DNA of 64,000 nt from JAGQPD01 sp020426865. GTDB lineage: Bacteria > Planctomycetota > Planctomycetia > Pirellulales > Pirellulaceae. The notes under the pieces are model-generated. The model did no database searches, was not told where the DNA came from, and saw nothing but the letters and a program-made list of their open reading frames with translations. Both the position numbers and the translations under genes were made by a program. The stretch lies in NCBI GenBank assembly GCA_041399065.1, contig JAWKTN010000005.1, positions 248,001 through 312,000 of the forward strand, given 5' to 3'. Shown here piece by piece: positions 53,492-62,887 of this stretch; within the stretch, counting starts at the first letter, position 1; each line of letters begins with the position of its first letter.

Positions 53492-55342
53492 CTATGCAAC
53501 GATATTAATCCGGTACCGCCGGTCCTGAACATCGCGTCCCCTGGCGTCGGTTCCGTAGTCAGCCGATTCGCCACCGCGCACGTTCGCCGCTGGCGTTCGG
53601 CGTTGAAACGCGTTTTGCTCCGCACCGCCACGTCCACCATCCGACAATTGAAATCCGTCGATATTTACCCCTGCCTGTTGCAGCGAGTTTCGCAACTGGT
53701 CAAGCTGCCCATTGAGAACTTCCCGGACAGCTTGATCGCTCGCATGCAACTGAACCGTCAAGCGGTCGTGGCGATCCTCGAGGCGAACCAACACGCGTCC
53801 GAGTTCTGGGGGATCAAGCCGCATCTCGAATTCCGTGTGCCCTGGACGCTTCATTAGTCGTGATTCTGTGATGATCTCCGCTCCCAATTGCGTCCGCAAT
53901 TGCTCAGCCAACGACGGTGTCGGGCGGGTCTCAGGGCCAGTAAAACGTGGTTCGTTTCCCCGGCTGACGTTCGTCGCCGACGAAGTCGGTTCACTAGTGC
54001 TAAACGTCGGTGACGAGGCGTTTGACGTTCGAACCCCTCCGTTGCGTCCGGCCGTTGTCACCGATTCAGCAACCGCTGCCGGCGTTGAGGAATCACGAGC
54101 CAATGGGGTTGTTGGAGGCACTCCCGATTGCATCTGCTCGACCCGCCCCATGACCGATGCCCCCTCCACTCCCTTTGCTACCGGCGTGGCCGATGCGTGC
54201 TCCACCGATGGTGTAAACTCCATTACAGTACCGGGGTCGACGCTTTCCACTCGGCTCGAACGCATCCGCATCGTACGGTCGACTTGCGACGGTGGCGCAG
54301 CGTTCGGCAATTCGCCACCGTTCTGTCCCGCGTTCCCAAGGCGATCAACACGTACCGTCGGTCGCAACTGCACGTCCTTATTGGTTGGGTCCGCAGAGCC
54401 ATCAAGTACCGACGGGTCAACGGCTCCGGGCATCTTGTTTTCGCCCCCTTCCGTCCAAGCACTTTCCATCGCCTGCCCGAGGTTCCGGCCGTTAAAGTCT
54501 GCCATCTCATTGTCACCGAAACTGACAACGGCCTCGCTATCGTCGGCTGCTCCGGAGGTTATCGTCGATTCGAGTGGGAGGGAATTGGTGGCACTCGCCG
54601 GGCTAGCGAAATTGGCCTCATTGGTCGCCGGCGTGGTCTCCGTGAATTCGCCCCCGGCCAGTGCATTGCCGACTCCGAACGTACCGCTACCAGAGGGAGG
54701 CAATACGGGTGTTTCCGCCGAACCCGTACTCTCGCCGAACGTGGCAGGCGCCGAGCCAATCGCTGTATTCCCTTCTTTCCACAACCTTAGTTGCGTGGGT
54801 AATGCTTCATTCGTGGACTCGGGCAAGCCGCTAGCGACAGTCGGACCGAGTTCCGCGGTAGCACCGTTCTCTGACACCGATGGCACTTTCCCTGGAGTGT
54901 CCTTAGCAGCTGCAAGCGGACTCACCATTTCGTCAACCTGTTCGGCTCCCCCATCCATCTGGGGAGTTCCCGCCCAGGTGACCGACAACGGACTGGCGAC
55001 AATATTTTCGACGCCGACATCTTCTGTAGATTCGCGTAGCACTTCTTTATCCGGATGCATTTGCCAAGTAGTCGCCTTATCTGATTGATCGCGTCGAGTT
55101 TCGCGTGCATCCCATGCGCGTCCGTCTCCCTGACGTTCTCGTCCAAGGTACGAGCGTGCGGGGGATTCGGAGACGGGGCCATCGCCATCACGTCGAGACT
55201 CGACGCGATGCATCAACTCGGCAAACCTACCTGTTGTGGATGATGCGAAGGTATCGGCGGTACGCCATCCACTTTCAGTGGTGGGCGCAATTTGCGAAAA
55301 GTCAATCGCGACAGGCGCTGCAGTGAGGGAAATAGGAGTCAT
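53492..55342 (-). CDS. fliK: Flagellar hook-length control protein FliK
   Basis: A ~616-residue secreted ruler. The long N-terminal part is low-complexity (Ser/Thr/Pro/Ala-rich), as expected. The C-terminal Flg_hook domain lies at ~480-590: FEMRLDPPELGRVLVRLEDR, LTVQLHASDQAVREVL and LDQLRNSLQQAGVNIDGFQLS. ATG 55342 starts MTPISLTAAP; an in-frame GTG at 55363 adds seven residues. It lies 20 nt before flgD. The leader carries a sigma-54-like promoter. Confidence 0.9.
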   Translation of the reverse strand: MTPISLTAAPVAIDFSQIAPTTESGWRTADTFASSTTGRFAELMHRVESRRDGDGPVSESPARSYLGRERQGDGRAWDARETRRDQSDKATTWQMHPDKEVLRESTEDVGVENIVASPLSVTWAGTPQMDGGAEQVDEMVSPLAAAKDTPGKVPSVSENGATAELGPTVASGLPESTNEALPTQLRLWKEGNTAIGSAPATFGESTGSAETPVLPPSGSGTFGVGNALAGGEFTETTPATNEANFASPASATNSLPLESTITSGAADDSEAVVSFGDNEMADFNGRNLGQAMESAWTEGGENKMPGAVDPSVLDGSADPTNKDVQLRPTVRVDRLGNAGQNGGELPNAAPPSQVDRTMRMRSSRVESVDPGTVMEFTPSVEHASATPVAKGVEGASVMGRVEQMQSGVPPTTPLARDSSTPAAVAESVTTAGRNGGVRTSNASSPTFSTSEPTSSATNVSRGNEPRFTGPETRPTPSLAEQLRTQLGAEIITESRLMKRPGHTEFEMRLDPPELGRVLVRLEDRHDRLTVQLHASDQAVREVLNGQLDQLRNSLQQAGVNIDGFQLSDGGRGGAEQNAFQRRTPAANVRGGESADYGTDARGRDVQDRRYRINIVA

Positions 55343-55480
55343 TTCAATTTCAAACGGGCGCACGAACCGATGTGTAAATCGAACTCGTTGCTGTCACCGT
55401 ATTCTTGTGGTGGGCTTGAAGGCGGGATAGCGGATCGCTTACTCGCGCAAAAGCGCGACAGCGCACAATGTAGTTGGCTT

Positions 55481-55497
55481 AGCAGTTGGCGTGCCGA
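55481..55497 (-). promoter_or_regulatory. Putative sigma-54 promoter for fliK-flgD-flgE
   Basis: On the minus strand TCGGCACG-CCAA-CTGCT matches TTGGCACG-N4-TTGCT at 7 of 8 and 4 of 5 positions, with the invariant GG and GC 12 bp apart. Expected start near 55471, ~130 nt before fliK. A TCGCGC/GCGCGA hairpin (55443-55458) follows in the leader. The sigma-54 activator gene ends 143 bp upstream. Confidence 0.65.
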
Positions 55498-55639
55498 AAA
55501 GAAACAATCGCGGGCTATGCGCTGAAAGCACAGAAAAACTGGACCTTGAGACGTGGGGCCTGAGCAAATCTTCGTTGGCCTGATACGCAAGCACGAAGAA
55601 TTTGCTTCACGACTGAGAAAGTTTTTCCGTCCACGGGAC

Positions 55640-56743
55640 CTAGGCGGCTCGCGTCATCGGCAAGGTGATTGCTGGTTGATTGTATTTTTTCAGCTTGTTG
55701 AAAATCGTTCGTGCCGTGATGCCTAGATGTTGCGCGGTGGCTTGCTTGTTGTAGCTGTAGCGGCGGAGGCAATCCTCGATCACGAGCCGTTCTATTTCGG
55801 CGAGTGGGAGGTTGCGCCAGGAGAGTGGCAGCTCGTCGGAAGCGGCGGATTCCACGTAGGGCAGATCGTCCACGTCAATCCAAGGCCGCGAGCAGACGAC
55901 ACAAGCGCTGTGAATGGAATTCCGCAGTTGTCGCACGTTTCCTGGCCAATCCGATTCCAAGATCAGATTCCAAGCCGCTGGCGAGAATCCCTTCAATGGG
56001 ATTTGTGATTCATGTCGAAAACGTTCGAAGAAATGTTGCGCTAATGGTGAGATATCTGCGCGTCGCTGACGCAATGGCGGGAGGTTAAGGTGAAGAACAT
56101 TTAGACGATAGAACAAGTCTTGACGAAAGTGCCCGGATTCGACAAATTGCGAAAGTTGGCGATTGGAGGTTGCGACGATGCGAGTTTGCACTTTGAGCGT
56201 CTGATTGCCGCCCACTCGCTGAAACTCTTCTTCTTCCAGGACTCGAAGCATTTTCGCCTGCAGGTTCACAGGGATTTCGCTGATTTCATCGAGCAGAAGT
56301 GTTCCGCGGGCCGCAGCTTCGAGCCGCCCCTGCCGGCTGTCGACAGCTCCGGTGAACGCCCCTTTTTCATGCCCGAATAACTCACTTTCCATGAGACTTT
56401 CGGGAATGGCGGCACAGTTAATACGCACGTACGGAAAGCTTCTGCGCGGACCATGTTGATGGATGATGCGTGCAATCAGCTCTTTGCCGGTTCCGCTTTC
56501 CCCGGTAATCAATACGGTGGCGGAACTTGCGGCAAAGCGTCGAGCTTGTTCGACGATACGGTCCATTTGCGGAGACTCGGCCACGGTTACCTGTCCAGCG
56601 ATTTCGCTAGGATCATCGGGCTGATGGTCTGCAAGCAGTCCGGCTAAGTCGCGCAATTCGCCAACGATTCCGGCTTGCGACGAAATCGGCGGGTGGGACG
56701 CTATTGCGTCGGTGGAATGTTGTGCTTGGGCACTCCGATCCAT
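55640..56743 (-). CDS. Sigma-54-dependent flagellar transcription activator without receiver domain
   Basis: A 367-residue enhancer-binding protein. The AAA+ domain occupies ~52-290: Walker A GESGTGKE (81-88), the sigma-54 contact loop GAFTGA (128-133), Walker B LLLDEI, and ...RVGG. A Fis-type helix-turn-helix ends the protein (~325-360; IEDCLRRYSYNKQATAQHLGITA, in part). The first 50 residues are not a receiver domain, so the protein is FlrA/FleQ-like in lacking phosphorylation control or is controlled by partners. Position before fliK supports a flagellar activator. Confidence 0.9.
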   Translation of the reverse strand: MDRSAQAQHSTDAIASHPPISSQAGIVGELRDLAGLLADHQPDDPSEIAGQVTVAESPQMDRIVEQARRFAASSATVLITGESGTGKELIARIIHQHGPRRSFPYVRINCAAIPESLMESELFGHEKGAFTGAVDSRQGRLEAAARGTLLLDEISEIPVNLQAKMLRVLEEEEFQRVGGNQTLKVQTRIVATSNRQLSQFVESGHFRQDLFYRLNVLHLNLPPLRQRRADISPLAQHFFERFRHESQIPLKGFSPAAWNLILESDWPGNVRQLRNSIHSACVVCSRPWIDVDDLPYVESAASDELPLSWRNLPLAEIERLVIEDCLRRYSYNKQATAQHLGITARTIFNKLKKYNQPAITLPMTRAA

Positions 56744-56787
56744 TTGTCGGGCCTTTCTGTCTTATCCAGTTCAACGACCGATGTCGA

Positions 56788-57204
56788 CTAACCTTGTTGT
56801 TGTCCGTAGGCTGCCTGCATCTTCCGGCGCCGGGCTGCCTCGCTCATTTGAGGCTGCAGCCGCCCTTTTGCCTCGAGCGCAGTCCCTTCGGCCATGGCGA
56901 TCGTCTCCATCATGTGCAAGAGCTGGCCTTCGATTGTTTTCAGCAATTGCGATAATTCGTCACTTGGCGTTTTGCCTGCATCTCGCCATCGCTGCCTCAT
57001 GCCTTGCGTCCGCGTTTCCCATCCGGCAACTTCTTCCAAAATTGCCTTCAGTTTGGTCAAGGCGGACTCGTCAGCCACACCCGACTGCATGGTGTTGGTG
57101 ATTTCGTCAGCAATCAGAGTCGCTTGATCGTAGTACGCTTTCTGCCGACGCAGGCAGTCGATCATTTCTTGTTCCAAAACGGAATTACTGTGACGGTTGG
57201 TCAT
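56788..57204 (-). CDS. FlgN/FliT-like flagellar chaperone
   Basis: A 138-residue, almost wholly helical protein (RRQKAYYDQATLIADEITN, LTKLKAILEEVAGWETR, LLKTIEGQLLHMMETIAMAEG). Size, helix pattern and place in the flagellar cluster resemble FlgN/FliT export chaperones, which keep hook-filament junction or cap proteins unfolded; sequence motifs are weak, so the name is by analogy. Its start overlaps the previous gene by 20 nt. Confidence 0.6.
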   Translation of the reverse strand: MTNRHSNSVLEQEMIDCLRRQKAYYDQATLIADEITNTMQSGVADESALTKLKAILEEVAGWETRTQGMRQRWRDAGKTPSDELSQLLKTIEGQLLHMMETIAMAEGTALEAKGRLQPQMSEAARRRKMQAAYGQQQG

Positions 57205-58252
57205 CAGGAAACTCCTTGAGTAATTGCTCCAGAGATGAACGAAGTAGGTTCAGTTTTTGCGACGCCTCGGTCTGTTTTTGTAGCCAATCGAGCCACCAGC
57301 GAGCGTTTTCGGCCAGGTGCTCGTCTTCCTTGCTACCAGCAACAATCCGGTAGTGCTTCTCCGCCTCCTGAATGCTGCCCAAATGACGATAGCAACAGGC
57401 CAGTTGGTAGTGATGCCAGACGTCGTCCGCGGTCTTCGGATTGACCACGACGAGATCGCGATAGATTTTCATCGCCAGCTCGAACTTGCCGCTGGCAAAC
57501 AGATTGTCAGCGAGTGCCGTACGGTCAATCGGCTCCGCTGTAATGTCTCGCGGCGAATCGGGGTACGTCGGTTCCTGCGAAAGAACTTGTGTTCGCTGGG
57601 AGTCCTCGTCCTCTGGCGGCACGGAATCGTCAGAGGGAACAACGACCGGAACCGGCTGCGATGGCGTCGGTTCTTTCATCACACGTGGCACCTCTGGTGG
57701 CGGCATAAGCGAGTCTGCCAGTTTCTCGGCCGCAATTCGCTCAGCTTCCTGGCGAGCGCGATCGGCTGCTCGACGGCGTTCCACCTCCACACGTCGCCGC
57801 CACTCCAAAGCCTGCAACTGCAGGAGCTGGTCAAGCTGATCCAAGCGATCCTCCAACTCCGAAAAGTGACGATCGGAATCCACACGACGATCATCAACTT
57901 GGTCGTCGAACGAATGCTGTTGGGTGGGTAATGGCGGAAACGACGGGGCCTCGTCCTTCTCTTCCGGAAGAGGAGTTTTCTCTACCGGTTCCACGACAAT
58001 TTCCGCGTCGGCTTGCGTGCGCCGCACGCCCTGGGCAAGTAGTCCCTTCACCACACCCTCGCCTCGTGGTCGCCGGAAATCACGTTCCGTGGGATCTCGC
58101 TCCACGATCGAGTGTTGCCCCTTGGAGGCACTTGTGGGCTGGTGTACTTCTGCCACGGCGTTGAGTGTGCCAAAGATAACGGCTGCCGCTGCCCATGCGA
58201 TGGACGCACGCACGGTCCTTGTTTCTAACGATCGTCGGTTCAGTGTCGTCAT
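57185..58252 (-). CDS. CpoB/YbgF-like exported coiled-coil TPR protein
   Basis: A 355-residue protein with an N-terminal signal-like helix (ASIAWAAAAVIFGTLNAVAE), a coiled coil at ~130-180 (LEDRLDQLDQLLQLQALEW, then charged helix), a proline-rich linker and a C-terminal TPR-type region (ADNLFASGKFELAMKIYRDL, YQLACCYRHLGSIQEAEKHYR). The layout recalls CpoB/YbgF. It overlaps the upstream TPR gene by 4 nt (ATGA) and the chaperone gene by 20 nt, so the block is translated as a unit. Confidence 0.75.
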   Translation of the reverse strand: MTTLNRRSLETRTVRASIAWAAAAVIFGTLNAVAEVHQPTSASKGQHSIVERDPTERDFRRPRGEGVVKGLLAQGVRRTQADAEIVVEPVEKTPLPEEKDEAPSFPPLPTQQHSFDDQVDDRRVDSDRHFSELEDRLDQLDQLLQLQALEWRRRVEVERRRAADRARQEAERIAAEKLADSLMPPPEVPRVMKEPTPSQPVPVVVPSDDSVPPEDEDSQRTQVLSQEPTYPDSPRDITAEPIDRTALADNLFASGKFELAMKIYRDLVVVNPKTADDVWHHYQLACCYRHLGSIQEAEKHYRIVAGSKEDEHLAENARWWLDWLQKQTEASQKLNLLRSSLEQLLKEFPDDQPSQ

Positions 58253-60546
58253 TGCTGGCCACCTGCCACTGGGTCAACGGAGGTCGCGGGCTCCACAGGG
58301 GCCATCCCAGAAAAGCAAATGGCCGCGGAGTGGTAGTCACCTCGCCGCTGGTAAGTTTTCCCCATGAATTGCAGCACTGCCTTCTTTTCATCGTCGTCAA
58401 GTTCGTCATTTAAGAGATCGTTACAAACGCTCAGCACCTCATCGTAACGCTCGCTCTTTAGCTCCAAATCCGCCAACTGCAGCTTCGCGGACCGTACGAT
58501 CGAAGTGTTCTCCGATTGAGCCAGTGCGACAAGCTCCGCTCGTGCTTGTTGCCACTGTCCGAATGTAAATTGATACTTGATCAACTCCATGCGAACCTGG
58601 TCTCGCACGTTGGGAGTCAACTCCCGGCGCAACGCATGTTCATACAACGCAACCATGTCCTCCCAAAGCCCCAGATCGTGAAAGGTCTTCCCGAACAACA
58701 GGTAGGCATGATCGCCGAAGAACGACTCCGGATGGGCCTTCGAGATTGCGGTGACCAGCGTTCGTCCCACAACCAACTCTCGAGATTCGTCCTTGACGAC
58801 TCGGTAGTTCGCCAATGCCGTGAGGAATGCCGCCTGATCGCGAAATTGCGGTGTTCGCAACAGTTGCTTGTCTTCCATCAAGGTCTCGTTAGCAGCGTAT
58901 GGATTTCCGGCCAGCAGATAAGCCCCGGCCAGACACAACAGAGCGTTGGCATGCACATTGGGGTCCGTACTCAACGATACTGCCCGCAACAACGGTCGCA
59001 CAGCGTCTGTGGCGAAACCATCTTCGAGCGTGATGCGACCGGCAAAGAGATATCCCAGCGCCTCCAAGGGATGACCGCGACTTTCGTCGACAACTCGATA
59101 AAATCCCGACTTCGCCTCCTCTCGGTTACCCTGGATCCACAACACCTTTCCCAGATTGAAGAGACCCTCGGCACGCACCGAACGATCATCCTGGCGTTCA
59201 ACAATTTGACGGTAATCGAGTTCCGCTTGTTGCCACTGTCCATTGAGCATGTCCAGATTTCCAAGCGCCAGAAAGGCAACCGACGTGAGTGGGTGCCTGG
59301 AGAAGGCCGCAACGGCATGACGCAGGCAACGATCGCTCGACCGCATTTCGTATTGTCGCAGTTCGCTATCGGCGACCTCCTGCATTAGCTTGATCTCAAT
59401 TGTCTTGCCGTTGGCGATCCACATCATGTCACAAGGGCGCAGTAGACCGTCGAGCATTTCGCCGAAACTGGTGGTCAACCCCCGCATCGACGTGACCCGT
59501 TCCCCCACGGCGACCCGAGCTTCGCCCGACCAATTCACCGCATACCCCGCTTCCGCCGCCAATTGATGAACAGCCTCTACGACGGTAGCAGGAGGAATGG
59601 TCGCCTCCATCTCAACCTGGTCCGGCGCGTCGCTGAATCGATAGATCGTTGATACAAGTGGCTTCCAGGCGGTTTGGCTCGGGTCAGGCGGGGATGCCTG
59701 CGCCAGCTCCAAAAGCCGCTGGCCATTCCACTGCGGCGCTCCGCGGACGACGGCGCGTGGATCAAGGAGGTTCATTTGCGGCTCGCCCATCACCTGAGCG
59801 ACACGACACTGAGCTAACAAATGCACCAGCTCCCCATGGAACGTGTCCCGCAGGTGATCGGCCGGGCCAATGTGGAAATAAAGATCGTATAACATTGGCT
59901 CGGCCAACTGATACCGCTGCTGGCGGTAGCGCAGTCGAGCCTGTGCCAGTTTGGCGGCCATCGTCAATCGCCCGGGCCCCTTCCCAACGAGCTCGCGATA
60001 GGCCACCAACGCGCCTTCAAAATCGCCCATCTGCTCCTGGCACACTCCGACCCGGTACAATAGCTCGCCGTCCGGATCTTGCGGCGTCCTCAATAACAAT
60101 CGCCGAAACAGACGCAACGCCGCGGCCGGCTCTTCCGATACCAGCAGATCCTCGGCCCGCCGCCAGACGATATCGATCGGTTCGTCCCCCAAAACCTGTT
60201 CAACCGTTGGTGCCACTTCCAAGTCATCTCGATCCGTGCCTGCCGGGCTGCCATCGGACAAGTCTCCGTCGCCATCGCCTTCGCTATTCGCGACGTCCGA
60301 TGCCGACGGGATGAATTCCAATTCCCCCACGGTTCTTGGCGGCTGGATCGTAGCATCCGACGGATGACCGTCATGGAGAAAAGCGACAACGCCGACACCG
60401 AGCATCAGACCCCAGCCGGCCATCCCCAAAAGGCTGACGACGCGCAGGATCCAGCCGCGGCTCTTGCCGGGGGAGGGTATCGACGTGCTAGCACCGCCAC
60501 CGTCGTCTACGGGAGACGCAGTGGAAGCGGGAGGGGTATCAGCCAT
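58249..60546 (-). CDS. Membrane-anchored TPR protein with STN-like domain
   Basis: A 765-residue protein with a cytoplasmic N-tail, one transmembrane helix (~30-58) and a large exported part. TPR-like repeats occur at ~130-260 (LLYRVGVCQEQMGDFEGALVA) and ~410-750 (LFNLGKVLWIQGNREEAKS). Between them, ~305-385 resembles the STN domain of secretins and TonB receptors (VVEAVHQLAAEAGYAVNW, LLRPCDMMWIANGKTIEIK). It is the first gene of the reverse flagellar block. Role unknown: an envelope assembly factor is possible. Confidence 0.75.
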   Translation of the reverse strand: MADTPPASTASPVDDGGGASTSIPSPGKSRGWILRVVSLLGMAGWGLMLGVGVVAFLHDGHPSDATIQPPRTVGELEFIPSASDVANSEGDGDGDLSDGSPAGTDRDDLEVAPTVEQVLGDEPIDIVWRRAEDLLVSEEPAAALRLFRRLLLRTPQDPDGELLYRVGVCQEQMGDFEGALVAYRELVGKGPGRLTMAAKLAQARLRYRQQRYQLAEPMLYDLYFHIGPADHLRDTFHGELVHLLAQCRVAQVMGEPQMNLLDPRAVVRGAPQWNGQRLLELAQASPPDPSQTAWKPLVSTIYRFSDAPDQVEMEATIPPATVVEAVHQLAAEAGYAVNWSGEARVAVGERVTSMRGLTTSFGEMLDGLLRPCDMMWIANGKTIEIKLMQEVADSELRQYEMRSSDRCLRHAVAAFSRHPLTSVAFLALGNLDMLNGQWQQAELDYRQIVERQDDRSVRAEGLFNLGKVLWIQGNREEAKSGFYRVVDESRGHPLEALGYLFAGRITLEDGFATDAVRPLLRAVSLSTDPNVHANALLCLAGAYLLAGNPYAANETLMEDKQLLRTPQFRDQAAFLTALANYRVVKDESRELVVGRTLVTAISKAHPESFFGDHAYLLFGKTFHDLGLWEDMVALYEHALRRELTPNVRDQVRMELIKYQFTFGQWQQARAELVALAQSENTSIVRSAKLQLADLELKSERYDEVLSVCNDLLNDELDDDEKKAVLQFMGKTYQRRGDYHSAAICFSGMAPVEPATSVDPVAGGQQ

Positions 60547-60779
60547 TCTGCCCAGTGGCCTCGTTACACCTGTATTGAGTTTTTCCGCGGTGGCTGCCTA
60601 GAACCACACCACCCGTTTGGGTGGTTTTGGTCGTTAAATCTGCCCTAATCGTAACAACCTGCAAGGCATCATCGGTTGGGAGCGAGGGGGGACTTCACGT
60701 GAAATTTTTTGGGCAAGAGTCTGGGGGTAGCTTCGATATAGGCATTAGGCCCCCTTTTCATTGAACGGGAGTTGGAACG

Positions 60780-61176
60780 ATGAGAATTGACGGACAGCAC
60801 ATACGAGAGACGATGTCGGGAGCGGTTGGCGGCGATCGTCGCGTGGCGGAGACACCGCCGGGCGGGACAGCAGACACGGCGGCGACTGGATCGACAACGG
60901 GCGGCGTCGGTAGCGGTCAGCCGGTGGAAAGTCAGTCGACGGCCAGGAGTGGAGCGGCGGCACCGGGACTGGGGGGAGAAGGGGCACCTGGGGGCGGGGT
61001 CGCAGGGGCGAGTCACACGAATTCGGCGGAGTTAGGTGCATTGTTGGATCGGGCGCCAGACGCCGGAGGTACGTCAGGAGCGGATCCATCAGGTTCGCGA
61101 GCGGCTTGCCAGCGGAGAATACATGACGAGCGAAGCGGCGGAGGCGACAGCGGCAGCAATTCTCGGTTTATTGTAG
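60780..61176 (+). pseudogene. flgM: flgM-like anti-sigma-28 factor, frameshifted in this sequence
   Basis: The frame from ATG 60780 encodes a low-complexity N-terminus then AELGALLDRAPD; near 61062 the FlgM domain moves to the +1 frame, which reads PEVRQERIHQVRERL, ASGEYMTSEAAEATAAAILGLL and stops at 61174-61176. Joined, this is a ~131-residue FlgM (sigma-28 binding helices). In the first frame the tail is non-homologous and ends at 61196. The site GACGCCGGAGGTA would read correctly with two extra C or one base fewer. A sequencing error, a real mutation or recoding are all possible. It lies before a flagellin gene, with an ACGGGAG ribosome-binding site. Confidence 0.8.
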
Positions 61177-61339
61177 ATCGCAAGCAGACAAGTTGACAAC
61201 GTCGGAATCAGCGTGGTGCTCCGGCGTAGAATTGGAAAGGGCTTGGACAAGGCCTCAGCGTAGGATGCAAGCGGGAGACGCTTGAGTTCTGTCAGGGAAG
61301 ACACGTTGAGGGATCGTCGAAGCGTACAGGAGGTAATGA

Positions 61340-62758
61340 ATGAGTCTCGTAATTGCCAACAATGTGTCTTCCCTGGTGGCGCAACACCATTTAACGAAAA
61401 CATCCATAGGATTAAAAAAGAGTCTCGAAAGACTATCGTCTGGATTGAAAGTCAATCGAGGTGCCGATGGCCCGGCGGCACTGGTAATATCCGAAGAGCA
61501 ACGTGCACAGATCGCCGGTTTGTCAAAGGCCATCGAGAATACGGAAAAAGCAATCTCCCTGGTTCAAACCGCTGAAGGAGCACTTACTGAGATCAATTCC
61601 CTATTGGTACAGATTCGCAGCTTGGCGCTTGACTCGGCCAATACCGGTGTCAACGACGACGATGCCTTAGCGGCGAATCAGGCGGAGATTACCAACGCCT
61701 TGGACACGATCAACCGCATCGCCGAAAACACCCAGTTTGGAACGAAGCGTCTGCTGGACGGTTCGGCCGGCATTACCGGCGCGGTCACCAGCACGGACAT
61801 CACGTTCCGCAAGGGGACCAATGACACAGCAGCCGGCAGTTACGCCGTGGTCGTCACGGCCGCTGGATCGCGTGCCACGGCCAATGCACCGGCGGTGCAA
61901 TCGGGCAATCTGGCGAATGACGAGATCTTGACGATCAACGGCACGAACATCAATCTAAGTGCCGGTTTGGATCAAACGGCGGTAATCGATCGGATCAATC
62001 AGTTCACGGACCAGACGGGAGTTGTTGCCGACGCAAACGGCCCCAGCGGGGCGACGCGGGTCTACTCCTTGGCGTTTGGCAGTGACACGTCGATTACTGT
62101 GGTGTCGAACCAGACAGGCGTCACGAGTTCTGGTTTCGGCACGTCCATGATCAATGCCTCCGGGACCGACGTTGCGGGGACGATTGACGGCGTTGCGTTT
62201 GTCGGTGACGGGAACCTGGCAACGGTCGATAGTGGCCAGGCCAAAGGGTTGGTCGTATCCATCGCCACCAACACCGGTGCCAATGCCCACCAGACGGTAA
62301 CAGGATCACTGGGAATCGTCACCGTCATCGACAACTCGCTAGGCTTTCAAATCGGCCCCAACCAGAACCAATCGGCAAAAGTAACGGTCGGGCGGATGAA
62401 GCCCGATGGTCTGGGCTTGGGAGTGGTCGCCAACCAGTTCAACAGCCTTTACGACATCTACGTTACCTCCTTCGCCACGGCCCAGGATGCGATCGGCGTC
62501 ATCGACGCGGCGATCGACGACGTGACAACGCAACGAGGCCTGCTAGGCGCCTTCCAACAAAATACACTTGAATCGACCGCCAATAATCTGCGAGTCACAC
62601 TGGAAAACACCGTCAACGCCGAATCAGTTATTCGAGACACAGACTTCGCCAAAGAAGTTGCCGATTACACCAAATTCCAAGTGTTGGCCCAAGCCGGAAC
62701 GTCGGTTCTGTCCAATGCCAACCAGATGTCGCAACTAGTACTGTCATTACTTCAATAG
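61340..62758 (+). CDS. fliC: Flagellin (second copy)
   Basis: A 472-residue flagellin, the same length as the copy at 25439 and collinear with it throughout, with many identical blocks (SLERLSSGLKVNRGADGP, ANTGVNDDDALAANQAEI, SVIRDTDF, NANQMSQLVL). Differences are spread over the central domain and the extreme ends. AGGAGG before the ATG is a strong ribosome-binding site. It follows flgM and precedes fliD. Both copies may be used in the filament or differ in regulation. Confidence 0.97.
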   Translation: MSLVIANNVSSLVAQHHLTKTSIGLKKSLERLSSGLKVNRGADGPAALVISEEQRAQIAGLSKAIENTEKAISLVQTAEGALTEINSLLVQIRSLALDSANTGVNDDDALAANQAEITNALDTINRIAENTQFGTKRLLDGSAGITGAVTSTDITFRKGTNDTAAGSYAVVVTAAGSRATANAPAVQSGNLANDEILTINGTNINLSAGLDQTAVIDRINQFTDQTGVVADANGPSGATRVYSLAFGSDTSITVVSNQTGVTSSGFGTSMINASGTDVAGTIDGVAFVGDGNLATVDSGQAKGLVVSIATNTGANAHQTVTGSLGIVTVIDNSLGFQIGPNQNQSAKVTVGRMKPDGLGLGVVANQFNSLYDIYVTSFATAQDAIGVIDAAIDDVTTQRGLLGAFQQNTLESTANNLRVTLENTVNAESVIRDTDFAKEVADYTKFQVLAQAGTSVLSNANQMSQLVLSLLQ

Positions 62759-62887
62759 CCCCCACCACCAACCATGAAAGGTCAACTCGCGTCGCAGAAC
62801 CCTGGGCAGTTTCGGAAAGGAACTACCTGTACCCTTTGCGTGACCATGGATGATTGTGTTTGAGAATGCAACGCGGAGATTTTCGCC

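Noticed and set aside
53835..55088. 417-codon open frame on the plus strand
   Set aside because: It is the complement of the low-complexity part of fliK; Ser/Pro-rich composition follows from the codon pattern on the other strand.
61258..61275. Sigma-54-like spacing upstream of the second flagellin
   Set aside because: Only GG and GC at 12 bp apart match; the TTGC block and other conserved bases are missing.
25295..61300. Shared CTGTCAGG(C/G)AAG motif upstream of both flagellin genes (25295-25306 and 61289-61300)
   Set aside because: Twelve bases with one mismatch at different distances from the start codon (about 130 and 40 nt); could easily be chance.
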